Part shown: positions 44,166 to 51,902 of the stretch, in pieces
Numbering within the stretch: position 1 is the stretch's first letter
Layout: each line of letters starts with the position of its first letter
Notes under the pieces: generated by a model
What the model was told of the DNA's origin: nothing
Databases searched by the model: none
What the model saw: the letters and a program-made list of their open reading frames with translations, nothing else
Source: a bacterium
GTDB taxonomy: Bacteria; Acidobacteriota; Thermoanaerobaculia; Multivoradales; J023
Length of the DNA stretch: 51,902 nucleotides
Reading direction: 5' to 3'
Assembly (NCBI GenBank): GCA_024226315.1
Contig: JAAELT010000389.1
Span: 1-51,902, forward strand
Position numbers and translations under genes: made by a program

Positions 44166-45733
44166 GGCCGTCCTCCCAGGGCCTCGCGACGGGCCACCAT
44201 CTTCCAGTGTCCGCGCTGGCCTCCCGCCACGGCTGGCTGCGACGTCACCACCTCCTGGCGCTCGGCGTGGGCGACGGCGGCGGCAATCAACGGCAAATCA
44301 GCGAGGCCGGAACCATCAATGTTCCTCGTTTGCCCCCCTCCGGGGGGACCTGGCGCCGCCCACTCACCACTGGCGAGCTTGCGGTCGAGCATGCCATTGT
44401 CGAGCCGGCCGGCACGGAAGTCCTCGTCGCGCAGGATCTGGGTGAAGAGCGGCGCGGTGGTGCGGATGCCTTCGATCTGGAGCTCGGAGAGAGCGCGCTG
44501 GAGGCGGGCGATGGCGTGCGGCCGGTCGTGCCCCCAGACGATCAGCTTGGCGACCATCGGATCGTAGTAGATCGGGATCTCGGCGCCGCTGGTGACGCCG
44601 CTGTCGTTGCGCACCCCGGGGCCCTCGGGTAGGCGCAGGTGCTCGATCCTGCCCGGCGACGGCACGAAGCGGTTGAACGGGTCCTCGGCGTAGAGGCGCA
44701 CCTCGATGGCGTGGCCGCGCGGCTCTAGCCGTAAGAATTCCTCACCCAGCGGCTCGCCTTCGGCGATCCGGATCTGGGCGAACACCAGGTCGATGCCGGT
44801 CACCAGCTCGGTGACCGGATGTTCGACTTGCAGCCGGGTGTTCATCTCCAGGAAGTAAAACTCGCCCGCGGGGTCGAGCAGGAACTCCACCGTGCCGGCA
44901 TTGGTGTAGCCCACCGCCCTGGCCGCCTGCACCGCCGCCTCGCCCATGCGCCGCCTGAGGTCTGCGTCGACCACCGGCGACGGCGCCTCCTCGATGACCT
45001 TCTGGTGGCGGCGCTGCAACGAGCACTCTCGCTCGCCCAGGGACACGACGTTGCCGTGGTGGTCGCCGAGGATCTGGATCTCCACGTGGCGCGGCTGCTC
45101 GACGAGCTTCTCGACGTAGACCGTGTCGTCGCCGAAGCTCGCCGCCGCCTCGGAGCGCGCCTCGCGGAAGGCGGCGGGCAGCTCTTCGGCCGAGCGCACC
45201 ATCCTCATGCCCTTGCCGCCACCACCGGCCGAGGCCTTGAGCATCACCGGGTAGGTGATCTCGGCGGCCGCCGCCACCGCGGCCTCGGCGTCGGCCAGGG
45301 GATCGCGGCCGCCGGGCACCACCGGCACGCCGGCCTCGATCATCATCCGGCGGCTCTCGATCTTCGAGCCCATGGCGGCAATGGCCGAAGGCGGTGGGCC
45401 GATGAAGATCACCCCGCGTTCTGCCGCGTAGCGGGCGAAGTCGGCGTTCTCGGCCAGGAACCCATAGCCGGGGTGGATGGCGTCTGCGCCGATCTCCACC
45501 GCCAGGTCGACGATTGCCTCGGCCCGCAGATAGCTCTCGTTCGACGGTGCGGGACCGATGCGATGGGCCTCGTCGGCCAGCCGCACCGGCAGGGCGGCGC
45601 GATCGGCGTCGGAATAGATCACCGCGCCGCGGATTCCCAGCTCCCGGCACCCGCGCAGCACCCGCACCGCGATCTCACCACGGTTGGCGACGAGCACCTT
45701 GCGGATCTTGCGGCTGGCGGCGGTCTCGGGCAT
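44156..45733 (-). CDS. Biotin carboxylase subunit of an acyl-CoA carboxylase
   Basis: A 525-residue biotin carboxylase, using ATP and bicarbonate to carboxylate biotin. Start ATG 45733 (MPETAASRKIRKVLVANRGE) is preferred to a far upstream frame. Motifs: ILVANRGEIAVRV-type start, YSDADRAALPVRLADEAHRI, IHPGYGFLAENADFAR, MLKASAGGGGKGMRMVRS (ATP loop), ERECSLQRRHQKVIEEAPSP, FYFLEMNTRLQVEHPVTELV. Longer than AccC (450) and with an end like acyl-CoA carboxylase alpha chains, so the partner is probably propionyl- or methylcrotonyl-CoA carboxylase, in keeping with prpE. Confidence 0.92.
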   Translation of the reverse strand: MPETAASRKIRKVLVANRGEIAVRVLRGCRELGIRGAVIYSDADRAALPVRLADEAHRIGPAPSNESYLRAEAIVDLAVEIGADAIHPGYGFLAENADFARYAAERGVIFIGPPPSAIAAMGSKIESRRMMIEAGVPVVPGGRDPLADAEAAVAAAAEITYPVMLKASAGGGGKGMRMVRSAEELPAAFREARSEAAASFGDDTVYVEKLVEQPRHVEIQILGDHHGNVVSLGERECSLQRRHQKVIEEAPSPVVDADLRRRMGEAAVQAARAVGYTNAGTVEFLLDPAGEFYFLEMNTRLQVEHPVTELVTGIDLVFAQIRIAEGEPLGEEFLRLEPRGHAIEVRLYAEDPFNRFVPSPGRIEHLRLPEGPGVRNDSGVTSGAEIPIYYDPMVAKLIVWGHDRPHAIARLQRALSELQIEGIRTTAPLFTQILRDEDFRAGRLDNGMLDRKLASGEWAAPGPPGGGQTRNIDGSGLADLPLIAAAVAHAERQEVVTSQPAVAGGQRGHWKMVARREALGGRPWS

Positions 45734-45819
45734 GGCGGACGGCGATGATACCTGCTCCCGCTCCGGATGCCAGCGCCGGCTCCCACGCCAGTGGCGTTCG
45801 CGGTTCGCGCCAGGCATCG

Positions 45820-46143
45820 TCAGCTCGTCCTGGACGCCGTGCACTCTTCGCACGGGCAGAGGTCACGCAGGAAGTCGAAGCGGTAGATGCCGGTGGCGTG
45901 GTGGTCGGACCAGACGATGGAGATGGCGTAGTTGCCCACCGGCTCGATCTTCTCCGGCCGCACCGGCTCGGGCGGCTGGTGGAAGTCGACCCGCATCGAG
46001 CCGTGGCCCTGGCAGCCGGCGCAGGGGCAGTAGCCGCGCACGTAGTCGAAGTCGAAGTCGGCGCTGTGGCCGTCGGACCACGTGAGGCGAAGCTTGCGCT
46101 CTTCGCCCAGGCGCCGGATCTCGGTGAGGTAGAGGGTTTCCAT
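45820..46143 (-). CDS. DUF971 family protein
   Basis: A 107-residue protein: RLGEERKLRLTWSDGHSADF, YVRGYCPCAGCQGH and RFDFLRDLCPCEECTASR. DUF971 (gamma-butyrobetaine hydroxylase N-terminal-like) proteins carry the LRxxCPCAxC box and probably bind a metal; they also occur fused to iron-sulfur carrier ApbC. Here both the central and C-terminal ends have CPCxxC pairs. Cytosolic. It begins the biotin carboxylase transcript, with 86 bases between the genes. Confidence 0.85.
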   Translation of the reverse strand: METLYLTEIRRLGEERKLRLTWSDGHSADFDFDYVRGYCPCAGCQGHGSMRVDFHQPPEPVRPEKIEPVGNYAISIVWSDHHATGIYRFDFLRDLCPCEECTASRTS

Positions 46144-46162
46144 TCAGGCTTCAGAAAAGCGG

Positions 46163-46191
46163 GTCAGGTCTCAGAGCGAGTCAGGTCTCAG
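46163..46191. repeat. 12-bp direct repeat at the end of yidD
   Basis: GTCAGGTCTCAG occurs at 46163-46174 and 46180-46191; the second copy spans the yidD stop codon. Another example of the short spacer duplications seen in this window. Confidence 0.7.
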
Positions 46192-46508
46192 GGTGGGTCG
46201 ATCGTGTCCCGATCCGTCCACGGTCCGCAACGCGCGATTCGCCAGGCCGCCTTGCGTGTGCCTACCAGAGCGCCGTGTTTGCGGATGCTGCCCTCGGCAT
46301 AGTGGCTGCACGTCGGCTGGAATCGGCACTGGACGCCCGCTTTCGGCATGAGCTTCGAGAGAGTCGCCTGGTAGAGATCGATGCTGGCGATCAGCACCCG
46401 GGCGCTCGCCTGCGCTTCGGGCGCTCGCGCCAGATCGAGGCCGAGGACGAGCAGCCCAGCGAGGGCGGCGCCAGCCCACAGCCGGCGCCGCTTGCTCCAT
46501 GCCATCAA
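46188..46508 (-). CDS. yidD: Membrane protein insertion efficiency factor YidD-like
   Basis: A 106-residue protein. After a hydrophobic segment (RLWAGAALAGLLVLGLDLAR) comes the YidD core: IDLYQATLSKL, VQCRFQPTCSHYAEGSIRKH, GALVGTRKAAWRIARCGPW, including the conserved Cys and the PTCSxYA box. YidD helps YidC insert membrane proteins. Compared with usual YidD (about 70-85 residues starting near the IxLYQ motif) this one has a signal-like extension, and the usual neighbours rnpA, rpmH and yidC are absent. Confidence 0.88.
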   Translation of the reverse strand: MMAWSKRRRLWAGAALAGLLVLGLDLARAPEAQASARVLIASIDLYQATLSKLMPKAGVQCRFQPTCSHYAEGSIRKHGALVGTRKAAWRIARCGPWTDRDTIDPP

Positions 46509-46519
46509 CGTGTCTGCAT

Positions 46520-47068
46520 TCAGAATTTGTCGGCAAAGTCACTCAGGCCCGGAATCAGGAACCTCTGGCCGTTGACGGCCTTGACCATGCAGACGATGTG
46601 AACCACCATGACGATGATCCATACCGGAATCGTAAAGATACAGCCGCAGCCGCCAGTCACGGCGCTGACGATCGCCAGCAGGATCGAAATGACGATGTCG
46701 GCTCCGAACAACACCAGGCCGTGCTTGGCGTGCCAGAAGACCTCCGGGTCTTCCTTCTCGACCAGGAACGGGATCAGCGCGAACGGTCCGAGGTAGGCCA
46801 GGATCAGCATCAGCGTGCGATTGCTCGACGGTGTGCCGGCGGCGGGTGGCGGCGGCGTTGCCGCTGCTGGCGGCGGCGCGTCCGCGGGTGGTGGCGGCGG
46901 CGCATCTCCTGGCGGAGGCGGTGGCTCGGACGGCGGTGGCGGAGGATCGGCGGGCGGATCTTCCGGCGGAGGCGGAGGGTCGGCTGGTGGATCAGATGGC
47001 GGAGACGGGGGATCAGCCGGAGGATCGGACGGTGGGTCGGGCGGCGGCGTCTTCTGGTCTTCGCTCAT
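46520..47068 (-). CDS. Pro-rich membrane protein (DUF4870-like)
   Basis: A 182-residue protein. Residues 8-80 are a proline-rich tail with repeats of PPSDPP, PPADPP and PPPPP, certainly disordered and probably cytosolic. The C-terminal 100 residues have three to four membrane segments with LMLILAYLGPFALIPFLVEK, VFWHAKHGLVLFGADIVIS and IPVWIIVMVVHIVCMVKAVN; the WHAKHGL...F and KAxNG pattern fits the DUF4870/Tic20-like family. Function unknown. Its DNA repeats also give long false frames on the other strand. Confidence 0.8.
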   Translation of the reverse strand: MSEDQKTPPPDPPSDPPADPPSPPSDPPADPPPPPEDPPADPPPPPSEPPPPPGDAPPPPPADAPPPAAATPPPPAAGTPSSNRTLMLILAYLGPFALIPFLVEKEDPEVFWHAKHGLVLFGADIVISILLAIVSAVTGGCGCIFTIPVWIIVMVVHIVCMVKAVNGQRFLIPGLSDFADKF

Positions 47069-47195
47069 CTAAGAAATCCTCCAATGGGTACTGTGAAGGG
47101 AGGCCGTGAAAATGCTGAGCACCGAAATGCTGGAAGACAGTGTACCGGAGCCCCTCGGCGCCGCCAATGCACAATGCCTCTCTTGGGGCTGCCAG

Positions 47196-47915
47196 TTACC
47201 GCCACCCTCCGGGAAGCAGCTCCATGACATCGCGGATCGACAGCGGCAACCGGCTCCCGAACGGCTCGCCGAATTCGGCGCCGATCATCTGGCCAAAGTG
47301 GCGCGCGCGGCCTTCGACCGCCAGCCAGTACTCGGGGCTCGAGACCTTGGTCGTCGGCTCCCAGCTCCCCGATTCGGGCTTGTAGAGCTGGCTGTCGTAA
47401 GCGGCCAACGCCGCCATCTTTTTCTCCCAGGCGCTGGTGACGTCGACGATGAAGGCCGGCTCGAAGGGATCGTGCTGCATGTAGGAGAAGACGGCCCCCG
47501 GGCGGTGTGGCTCGCCGGCGCCTCGACGGGCGAGGCCGGCGTAGAACGCGGCGTCCCTCACCAGCCGGTGGGCGCGGCCGTGGTCGGGATGACGGTCGGA
47601 CGCGGGCGGGCCGAGCAGAATCTCGGGTCGCCAACGACGCAGAACTTCGATCAAGGCGTCTTCCTCGGCCTCCCCTCGCCGGAAGGCACCGTCGCCGCAG
47701 TCGAGAAACTCCATCTCGACCTCTCCCAAGGACTCGGCCGCGGCAGCGGCTTCGATCTCGCGCTCGGCCACCGTGCCGCGGGTGCCACGTTCGCCCCGGG
47801 TCAGATGCAGGATCCCGACCCTGCGACCCTGCTCGGCCAGCAACGCCACCGTGCCGCCGCAGCAGAGCTCCACGTCGTCGGGGTGGCTGCCGATCGCCAG
47901 CACGTCGAGCTTCAT
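47196..47915 (-). CDS. bshB1: Bacillithiol biosynthesis deacetylase BshB1
   Basis: A 239-residue LmbE/PIG-L family enzyme. MKLDVLAIGSHPDDVELCCG gives the zinc-binding HPDD; LHLTRGERGTRGTVAEREIE, LGEVEMEFLDCGDGAF, LGPPASDRHPDHGRAHRLVR (third zinc His) and YAGLARRG follow. BshB1 removes the acetyl group from GlcNAc-malate in bacillithiol synthesis. ATG 47915 overlaps the bshC stop by four bases, confirming the pathway assignment. Confidence 0.93.
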   Translation of the reverse strand: MKLDVLAIGSHPDDVELCCGGTVALLAEQGRRVGILHLTRGERGTRGTVAEREIEAAAAAESLGEVEMEFLDCGDGAFRRGEAEEDALIEVLRRWRPEILLGPPASDRHPDHGRAHRLVRDAAFYAGLARRGAGEPHRPGAVFSYMQHDPFEPAFIVDVTSAWEKKMAALAAYDSQLYKPESGSWEPTTKVSSPEYWLAVEGRARHFGQMIGAEFGEPFGSRLPLSIRDVMELLPGGWR

Positions 47916-49543
47916 GGGCGACCGCCCATTGGCGCGGGAGACACTCTCACGACGTGTAGACGGCGCGGATCGAGCCCCATCTGCGCGGCCAGTACCTCGG
48001 CGAATCCGGCTCCGTAGCGGTCCAGAAAGTGGACCACACTCAAGAGCCGTTCCTGCCCCTTGCCTCCTGGCAGACAAGCCGTCCGCACCTGCTCGAGCCG
48101 CCGGCGCCACACGTCGTGCTTCCTGGCGACCGCTCCGGCCACCTTGCCGCCGAGCTGGTCGAGCCCGCGGTCGATATGGCCACGGGTCTTGCGCAGTGGG
48201 CCTTCGAGACCGCGGTCGAGGGCCGCCAGCGGCTCCGCGAGACCCTCGAGCAATTCGTCGATCCGCTCGCGCACGGGGCCCACCAGATCCTCGCCCAGCT
48301 TCTCGGTCACCAGGCGATCGAGCTCCACGTCGAAGAGCTCGGCGAGCGAGACGTCCAGCTCCTCCAGGTACCCCGCGTGGCGTTCTTCGAGCACCAGCGC
48401 CTGGGGCCGCAGCGTGGTCGACGGCGCCTCGATACCCAGCACCGGATAGATCGCCGCCACCTGTGGCAGATAGGAGAGCTCCGCCGGCCCCATGACCTGC
48501 AGCGAGGTACCGAGCACGGCGTCCTGGATCGCCGGCCGCGCCAGCACCCCGGGGCTGATCACCGACGGATTCTCTTCCAGGATCCGCTCCAGCTGCTCCA
48601 GCGGCAGGGCGTCTCCCTCCAGCCCGCGCAGGGAGTAACCACCGTTCTCCGACCAGGCGATGCGGCGACGCTCGAGGCCGTGCAGCATGAAGAGCGGCGA
48701 GAGCCCGGGTTGCGGCGAGACCTGCAGCGGGTGGCCCCGGTTTTCGATCGCGGCATCGGCTTGGCGCTGAGCCCGCTCGACGTCGCCGCGGTGCTCCACC
48801 AACCTGCTCAGCCAGGGACGCTGCAGGGTCTTGAGCTCCGGCAGCATGGAGTCGAGCATCAGCGGCGCCCGCTCGCCCATGGTCGCCACCAGCAGGCGAC
48901 AGAACGCCTCGCCGAACCGGGAGTCGGGCCGGTACCATCGCCGCGGCAGCTCGACGCCTTCGAGCTGCTCCTCGACTCCCGTGAGTCGCGGGCCGAAGGT
49001 ACGCATGCCCACCGGCAGCAGCGGCGCCGGGTCCTCTCCGAGGTCTACCCGCAGCGGCCCGGAGCGGGCGAGGAAGGTCGCCTGGGCGGTCTCGCTCCAG
49101 TCGTGGTCCTCGGTCGCCACCCAGTACACCGCCACCGCCGGCACGCCCGACGCTTCGATCGCTTCGGCCCAGAGCACGGCCGCGACCATCTTGCTCAGCG
49201 CGTACAGCGGACCGCCGTAGAGGCCCGGCTGCTGACCGGTGACCACCACCCGCGTCGCCGGGTCCGCGAGACGTTCGGCGAGCCGCTCGGCGGCGGGATG
49301 CCCATAGGCCACGTTGGCCGTGGCCAGCGCCCGCGCCAACTCGGTACGGTCCACACGGGGCGGCTCGCCGGGTAGCTCGCCGGCGTCCAGGAACTTCAGC
49401 GGCGCCAGCAGATCATGGTCGCGGCCGCTCAAGAAGGCCGAGGGCAGGGACGGCAGCCGCGAGCCACCGAGCAGATCGAGGCCGAGCGCGGCCGGGCTCT
49501 CAGGCGGGCTTGTGGCCGACGAGAATGAGTCGTTCGCTGTCAC
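47912..49543 (-). CDS. bshC: Bacillithiol biosynthesis cysteine-adding enzyme BshC
   Basis: A 543-residue protein of normal length. VVTGQQPGLYGGPLYALSKM near residue 105 is the BshC nucleotide-binding-like motif; VAVYWVATEDHDWSETAQAT (ExHD), ISPGVLARPAIQDAVLGTSL and MGPAELSYLPQVAAIYPVLG follow, then a coiled coil (KHDVWRRRLEQVRTACLPGG). BshC adds Cys to glucosamine-malate, the last step to bacillithiol. It overlaps bshB1 (4 bases) and a methyltransferase gene (44 bases). bshA is not in the window. Confidence 0.95.
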   Translation of the reverse strand: MTANDSFSSATSPPESPAALGLDLLGGSRLPSLPSAFLSGRDHDLLAPLKFLDAGELPGEPPRVDRTELARALATANVAYGHPAAERLAERLADPATRVVVTGQQPGLYGGPLYALSKMVAAVLWAEAIEASGVPAVAVYWVATEDHDWSETAQATFLARSGPLRVDLGEDPAPLLPVGMRTFGPRLTGVEEQLEGVELPRRWYRPDSRFGEAFCRLLVATMGERAPLMLDSMLPELKTLQRPWLSRLVEHRGDVERAQRQADAAIENRGHPLQVSPQPGLSPLFMLHGLERRRIAWSENGGYSLRGLEGDALPLEQLERILEENPSVISPGVLARPAIQDAVLGTSLQVMGPAELSYLPQVAAIYPVLGIEAPSTTLRPQALVLEERHAGYLEELDVSLAELFDVELDRLVTEKLGEDLVGPVRERIDELLEGLAEPLAALDRGLEGPLRKTRGHIDRGLDQLGGKVAGAVARKHDVWRRRLEQVRTACLPGGKGQERLLSVVHFLDRYGAGFAEVLAAQMGLDPRRLHVVRVSPAPMGGRP

Positions 49544-50243
49544 GTTCGAAGGGCTCCCCCTGGAAATTGCCGTACAGGTCGTCCACCTGGAGCCCCGCCC
49601 AGCGGGCGCCGATGGTCACCTCGTCGCGGCTGTAGGCGCGGACGCTTTCGAGATAGGTCTTTTCGACGTGTTTGCTGGGACCGGTGGTACCTGGCGTCTT
49701 CAGCCGCATGCGTTTGTTGATGCGCCGCGTGGTGTCATCGTACCAGCGCTCGATCTCCACCCGCCGGCCGGCGATCTCCTGCACCTCCTGTTCCTTCAGG
49801 CGCGCCAGAACGTGGTCACGGTTCAGGAAATCGATCAGGAACCGGCCCCCGGGCGTCAGCACTCGGACGAACTCCTCCAGCACCCGAAAATTCTCCCGCT
49901 CGCGCTCGAAATAGCCGAACGAGGTGAAGAAGTTGAGCACCCAGTCGAAGGTCTCCTCGGCGAACGGCAAGTGACGCATGTCGCCGGCCACGCAGGGCAC
50001 GCGGGGCGGAAACGCCAGCAGGGTCACCGACAGGTCGACGCCCAGGGTACGAAAGCCGCGCCGGCGCAGCGCCTGGGTGTGGCGGCCGGCACCGCAGGCG
50101 AGATCCAGCACGGCCCGCGGCTCCGGCAGCCGTGGCGCCAGATGGCGCTCGACGAAGTCGACGTGTCGGTCGGCTTCACCAGCGTCGCGGTGGGCGTAGA
50201 GCTCCAGGTACTCCGCGCCGAACCATTCCTTGTACCAGGCCAT
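49500..50243 (-). CDS. SAM-dependent methyltransferase in the bacillithiol operon
   Basis: A 247-residue class I methyltransferase: AVLDLACGAGRHTQALRRRG (motif I), FRTLGVDLSVTLLAF, GDMRHLPFAEETFDWVLNFF, RVLTPGGRFLIDFLNRDHVL. The second half has RRINKRMRLKTPGTTGPSKH and a beta-rich end. It is the first gene of the methyltransferase-bshC-bshB1 operon and overlaps bshC by 44 bases. In Chlorobi an N-methyl-bacillithiol synthase (NmbA) is a SAM methyltransferase; this gene is a candidate for a similar role. Other small-molecule targets are not excluded. Confidence 0.88.
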   Translation of the reverse strand: MAWYKEWFGAEYLELYAHRDAGEADRHVDFVERHLAPRLPEPRAVLDLACGAGRHTQALRRRGFRTLGVDLSVTLLAFPPRVPCVAGDMRHLPFAEETFDWVLNFFTSFGYFERERENFRVLEEFVRVLTPGGRFLIDFLNRDHVLARLKEQEVQEIAGRRVEIERWYDDTTRRINKRMRLKTPGTTGPSKHVEKTYLESVRAYSRDEVTIGARWAGLQVDDLYGNFQGEPFERDSERLILVGHKPA

Positions 50244-50277
50244 GGCGCGGGATCATATCCGGTAAACTGCTGCCGCC

Positions 50278-51276
50278 ATGTTGAAGATCGGCACTGCCTT
50301 GAGAATCGGCACAGTCCACGTCGACCCACCCCTCGTGCTCGCCCCGATGGCCGGCGTGACCGACCGCGATTTCCGCCTGCTCGTGCGGCGAATCGGCGGC
50401 GTCGGGCTGGTGACGATGGAGTTCATCTCCTCGCGGGGCCTGGTCAACGGCGAGAAGCGAATCGTCGATTTGATGCACTTCTCCGAGGAGGAGCGCCCGA
50501 TCTCGATCCAGATCTACGGCTCCGACGCCGACACCATGGCCTCAGCGGCGCGCGAGGTCGAGCGCCGCGGGTCGGACGTGTGCGACATCAACATGGGCTG
50601 CCCGGCGAACAAGATCCTCAAGGGCTGCGCCGGTGCCGCCTTGATGCGCGATCTGAAGGCTGCCGAGAAGATCATCGTCGCCGTGCGCCGCGCGATCTCG
50701 ATCCCGCTGACGGTCAAGTTCCGCCTCGGGCTCGACGACGACCGCCGCAACTACCTGGAGCTCGGCCGCGTCTGCGAGGCGAACGGCGTGGACGCCGTGG
50801 CGCTGCACGCGCGCACCGCCAGGCAGAAGTTCTCCGGCGAGGCGGAGTGGCGGCAGATCGCCGAGCTCAAGGAGGTACTGTCGATCCCGGTGATCGGCAA
50901 CGGCGACGTCAACACGCCGGAGGACGCCGTCCGCATGCTGGGCCAGACCGGTTGCGACGGCGTCATGGTGGGGCGCGGCGCCACTCGCAATCCCTGGCTG
51001 TTCCGCCAGATCGCCACGAGGCTGTCCGACGGCGAGATCAGCCAGCCGAGCTGGGAGCAGCGACGCGATCTGATCCTCGATCACTTCCGAACGGTGATCG
51101 AGCGCGAGGAGCGCAAGATGGCGTTCTACAAGCTCAAGAACTTCACCGGCCTGTACAGCAAGGGCTTGCCGAACGGTTTGAGCCTGCGGCGCCAGATCCA
51201 CGGCTTGCCGCACCCCGAGAGCTTCCTGGAAGCGATCGAGCGGTTCTTCGAGGACTTGATCCCGCGTGCCGCCTGA
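50278..51276 (+). CDS. dusB: tRNA-dihydrouridine synthase
   Basis: A 332-residue FMN enzyme that reduces uridines in tRNA. LAPMAGVTDRDFRLLVRRIG, VTMEFISSRGLVNGEKR, DINMGCPANKILKGCAGAAL (catalytic Cys), VKFRLGLDDDRRNYLELGRV, ALHARTARQKFSGEAEW and PVIGNGDVNTPEDAVRML are the DusB hallmarks; VMVGRGATRNPWLFRQI ends the barrel. Start ATG 50278 is conserved. Divergent from the methyltransferase operon with a 34-base gap. The next gene overlaps by 11 bases. Confidence 0.95.
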   Translation: MLKIGTALRIGTVHVDPPLVLAPMAGVTDRDFRLLVRRIGGVGLVTMEFISSRGLVNGEKRIVDLMHFSEEERPISIQIYGSDADTMASAAREVERRGSDVCDINMGCPANKILKGCAGAALMRDLKAAEKIIVAVRRAISIPLTVKFRLGLDDDRRNYLELGRVCEANGVDAVALHARTARQKFSGEAEWRQIAELKEVLSIPVIGNGDVNTPEDAVRMLGQTGCDGVMVGRGATRNPWLFRQIATRLSDGEISQPSWEQRRDLILDHFRTVIEREERKMAFYKLKNFTGLYSKGLPNGLSLRRQIHGLPHPESFLEAIERFFEDLIPRAA

Positions 51277-51895
51277 GTCCGTATCGCAGGAGGACCTGCC
51301 GCCCGTCGACGCGTCGATCCCGGAGTCGATGCGCGAGCATCGACTCGAGCTGCCCGAGGATCCGGTCACCAGCCTCAACCTGGTGGCGATGGCGGCCGAC
51401 TCCTGGGGAGGCCTGTGGCAGGCGGAGGGCAAAGGCGGCGGGCGCCTGGGCCTGCCGGTGATGGCCGGGCTGCGCCGCGGTTGGGTAGCGGGGCAGCTCA
51501 CCGTCGAGCCCGGCGGCGACGGCTCGCGCCTGACCTACCTGGTGGACAAGGGCGAGTACAAGGTGCAGAAGGCGTCCGTCTTCATGCTGCTGCTGGCAGC
51601 GTGCGGAGCCCTGGTGACGATCGTGGCGCCGCTGGTGCCGTCTCTGTGGCGTTTGGTGCCGCTCGGCCTGGTGCTGTGTCTGGCGGCCTGGCTGCTGGTG
51701 GTCTCGCGCCTGCGCAACAGCGGCCCCGAGGAGTTCTTCGAGGACCTGGCTCACGAGTTGGGCGACTTGCCGCTGGCCCTGGCCCAGGCCGCCGGTTACA
51801 TCCGCTCGGCGACGATCCCGGTGGAAGAATACCTCAAACTGTACCGCCAGCCCTTTTCACCGATTGCGTTACGTCATTTTCGCGTCTATTCGTGA
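51266..51895 (+). CDS. Membrane protein with an abrupt NB-ARC/TPR-like 3' end
   Basis: The frame runs 209 codons. Residues 1-160 are a coherent protein: an acidic start, LVAMAADSWGGLWQAEGKGG, two membrane segments (VFMLLLAACGALVTIVAPLV, LVPLGLVLCLAAWLLVVSRL) and EEFFEDLAHE. From about residue 163 the sequence changes into LGDLPLALAQAAGYIRSATI and PVEEYLKLYRQ, a pattern typical of NB-ARC/TPR STAND proteins, then into AT-rich DNA with a stop at 51893. The natural end of the membrane protein is therefore missing or fused; a misassembly or recombination junction near 51750 is likely. Confidence 0.65.
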   Translation: MPPESVSQEDLPPVDASIPESMREHRLELPEDPVTSLNLVAMAADSWGGLWQAEGKGGGRLGLPVMAGLRRGWVAGQLTVEPGGDGSRLTYLVDKGEYKVQKASVFMLLLAACGALVTIVAPLVPSLWRLVPLGLVLCLAAWLLVVSRLRNSGPEEFFEDLAHELGDLPLALAQAAGYIRSATIPVEEYLKLYRQPFSPIALRHFRVYS

Positions 51896-51902
51896 ATAAT
51901 CC

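Noticed and set aside
46815..47072. Gly/Ala-rich plus-strand frames opposite the Pro-rich membrane protein
   Set aside because: They are antisense readings of the proline-codon repeats; the minus frame carries a recognisable membrane domain.

Overview
The window is GC-rich (clearly above 60 percent by eye), densely coded DNA from a Gram-negative bacterium. It carries lipid A genes (waaA, lpxK), a secretin-based export locus, bacillithiol genes (bshC, bshB1), a serine/threonine kinase, a reg_prop/Y_Y_Y/SpoIIE sensor and many PilM/N/O-like proteins. This mix, together with a PQQ-type dehydrogenase carrying a C-terminal domain I associate with Acidobacteriota, suggests Acidobacteriota, probably the Thermoanaerobaculia group. 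That placement is inference from gene content; there is no rRNA here. I recognised no tRNA, rRNA or CRISPR array.

Layout. 1-570: 3' end of a WD40 protein with near-identical repeats. 1.1-7.6 kb: an accessory zone with five toxin-antitoxin-like modules (frameshifted zeta toxin plus small partner, VapBC, RelBE, MntA/HepT, Xre/RES), the remnant of an Rpn-family gene and a small operon of secreted or lipoprotein genes. 7.7-20.5 kb: signalling and metabolism (SpoIIE-type sensor phosphatase, PQQ-type dehydrogenase, GGDEF cyclase, Ser/Thr kinase, propionyl-CoA synthetase, an unknown lipoprotein and an unknown membrane protein). 20.7-21.7 kb: a lower-GC methyltransferase gene followed directly by an imperfect palindrome that looks like an integron attC site, i.e. 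a probable gene cassette. 21.9-26.9 kb: aconitase, YqgE, an SDR enzyme, a small unknown protein and dUTPase.

26.9-39.2 kb: a minus-strand type II secretion / type IV pilus-like locus reading ECF sigma factor, anti-sigma factor, secretin-N-like protein, then (after strong hairpins) gspF, gspE, pilM-, pilN-, pilO-, pilP-like genes, a TPR-secretin gspD, three pseudopilin genes (one with a pure 19-codon CAG polyglutamine tract) and dut. 39.4-41.7 kb: waaA and lpxK on the plus strand. 41.6-43.6 kb: a second PilO-like/PilN-like pair with an ankyrin-repeat membrane protein. 43.7-47.1 kb: biotin carrier, biotin carboxylase, a DUF971 protein, YidD and a proline-rich membrane protein. 47.2-50.2 kb: a bacillithiol operon (methyltransferase-bshC-bshB1) whose methyltransferase is a candidate N-methyl-bacillithiol synthase. 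50.3 kb to the end: dusB and a membrane protein whose 3' end changes abruptly into an NB-ARC/TPR-like sequence and then AT-rich DNA, suggesting a junction or assembly chimera.

The most unusual items are the attC-like cassette, the dense toxin-antitoxin cluster with a leaderless autoregulated promoter, a 56-residue secreted protein that appears to be an internally deleted NTF2-like (Lumazine_bd_2) protein, the CAG-repeat pseudopilin, and the methyltransferase in the bacillithiol operon.
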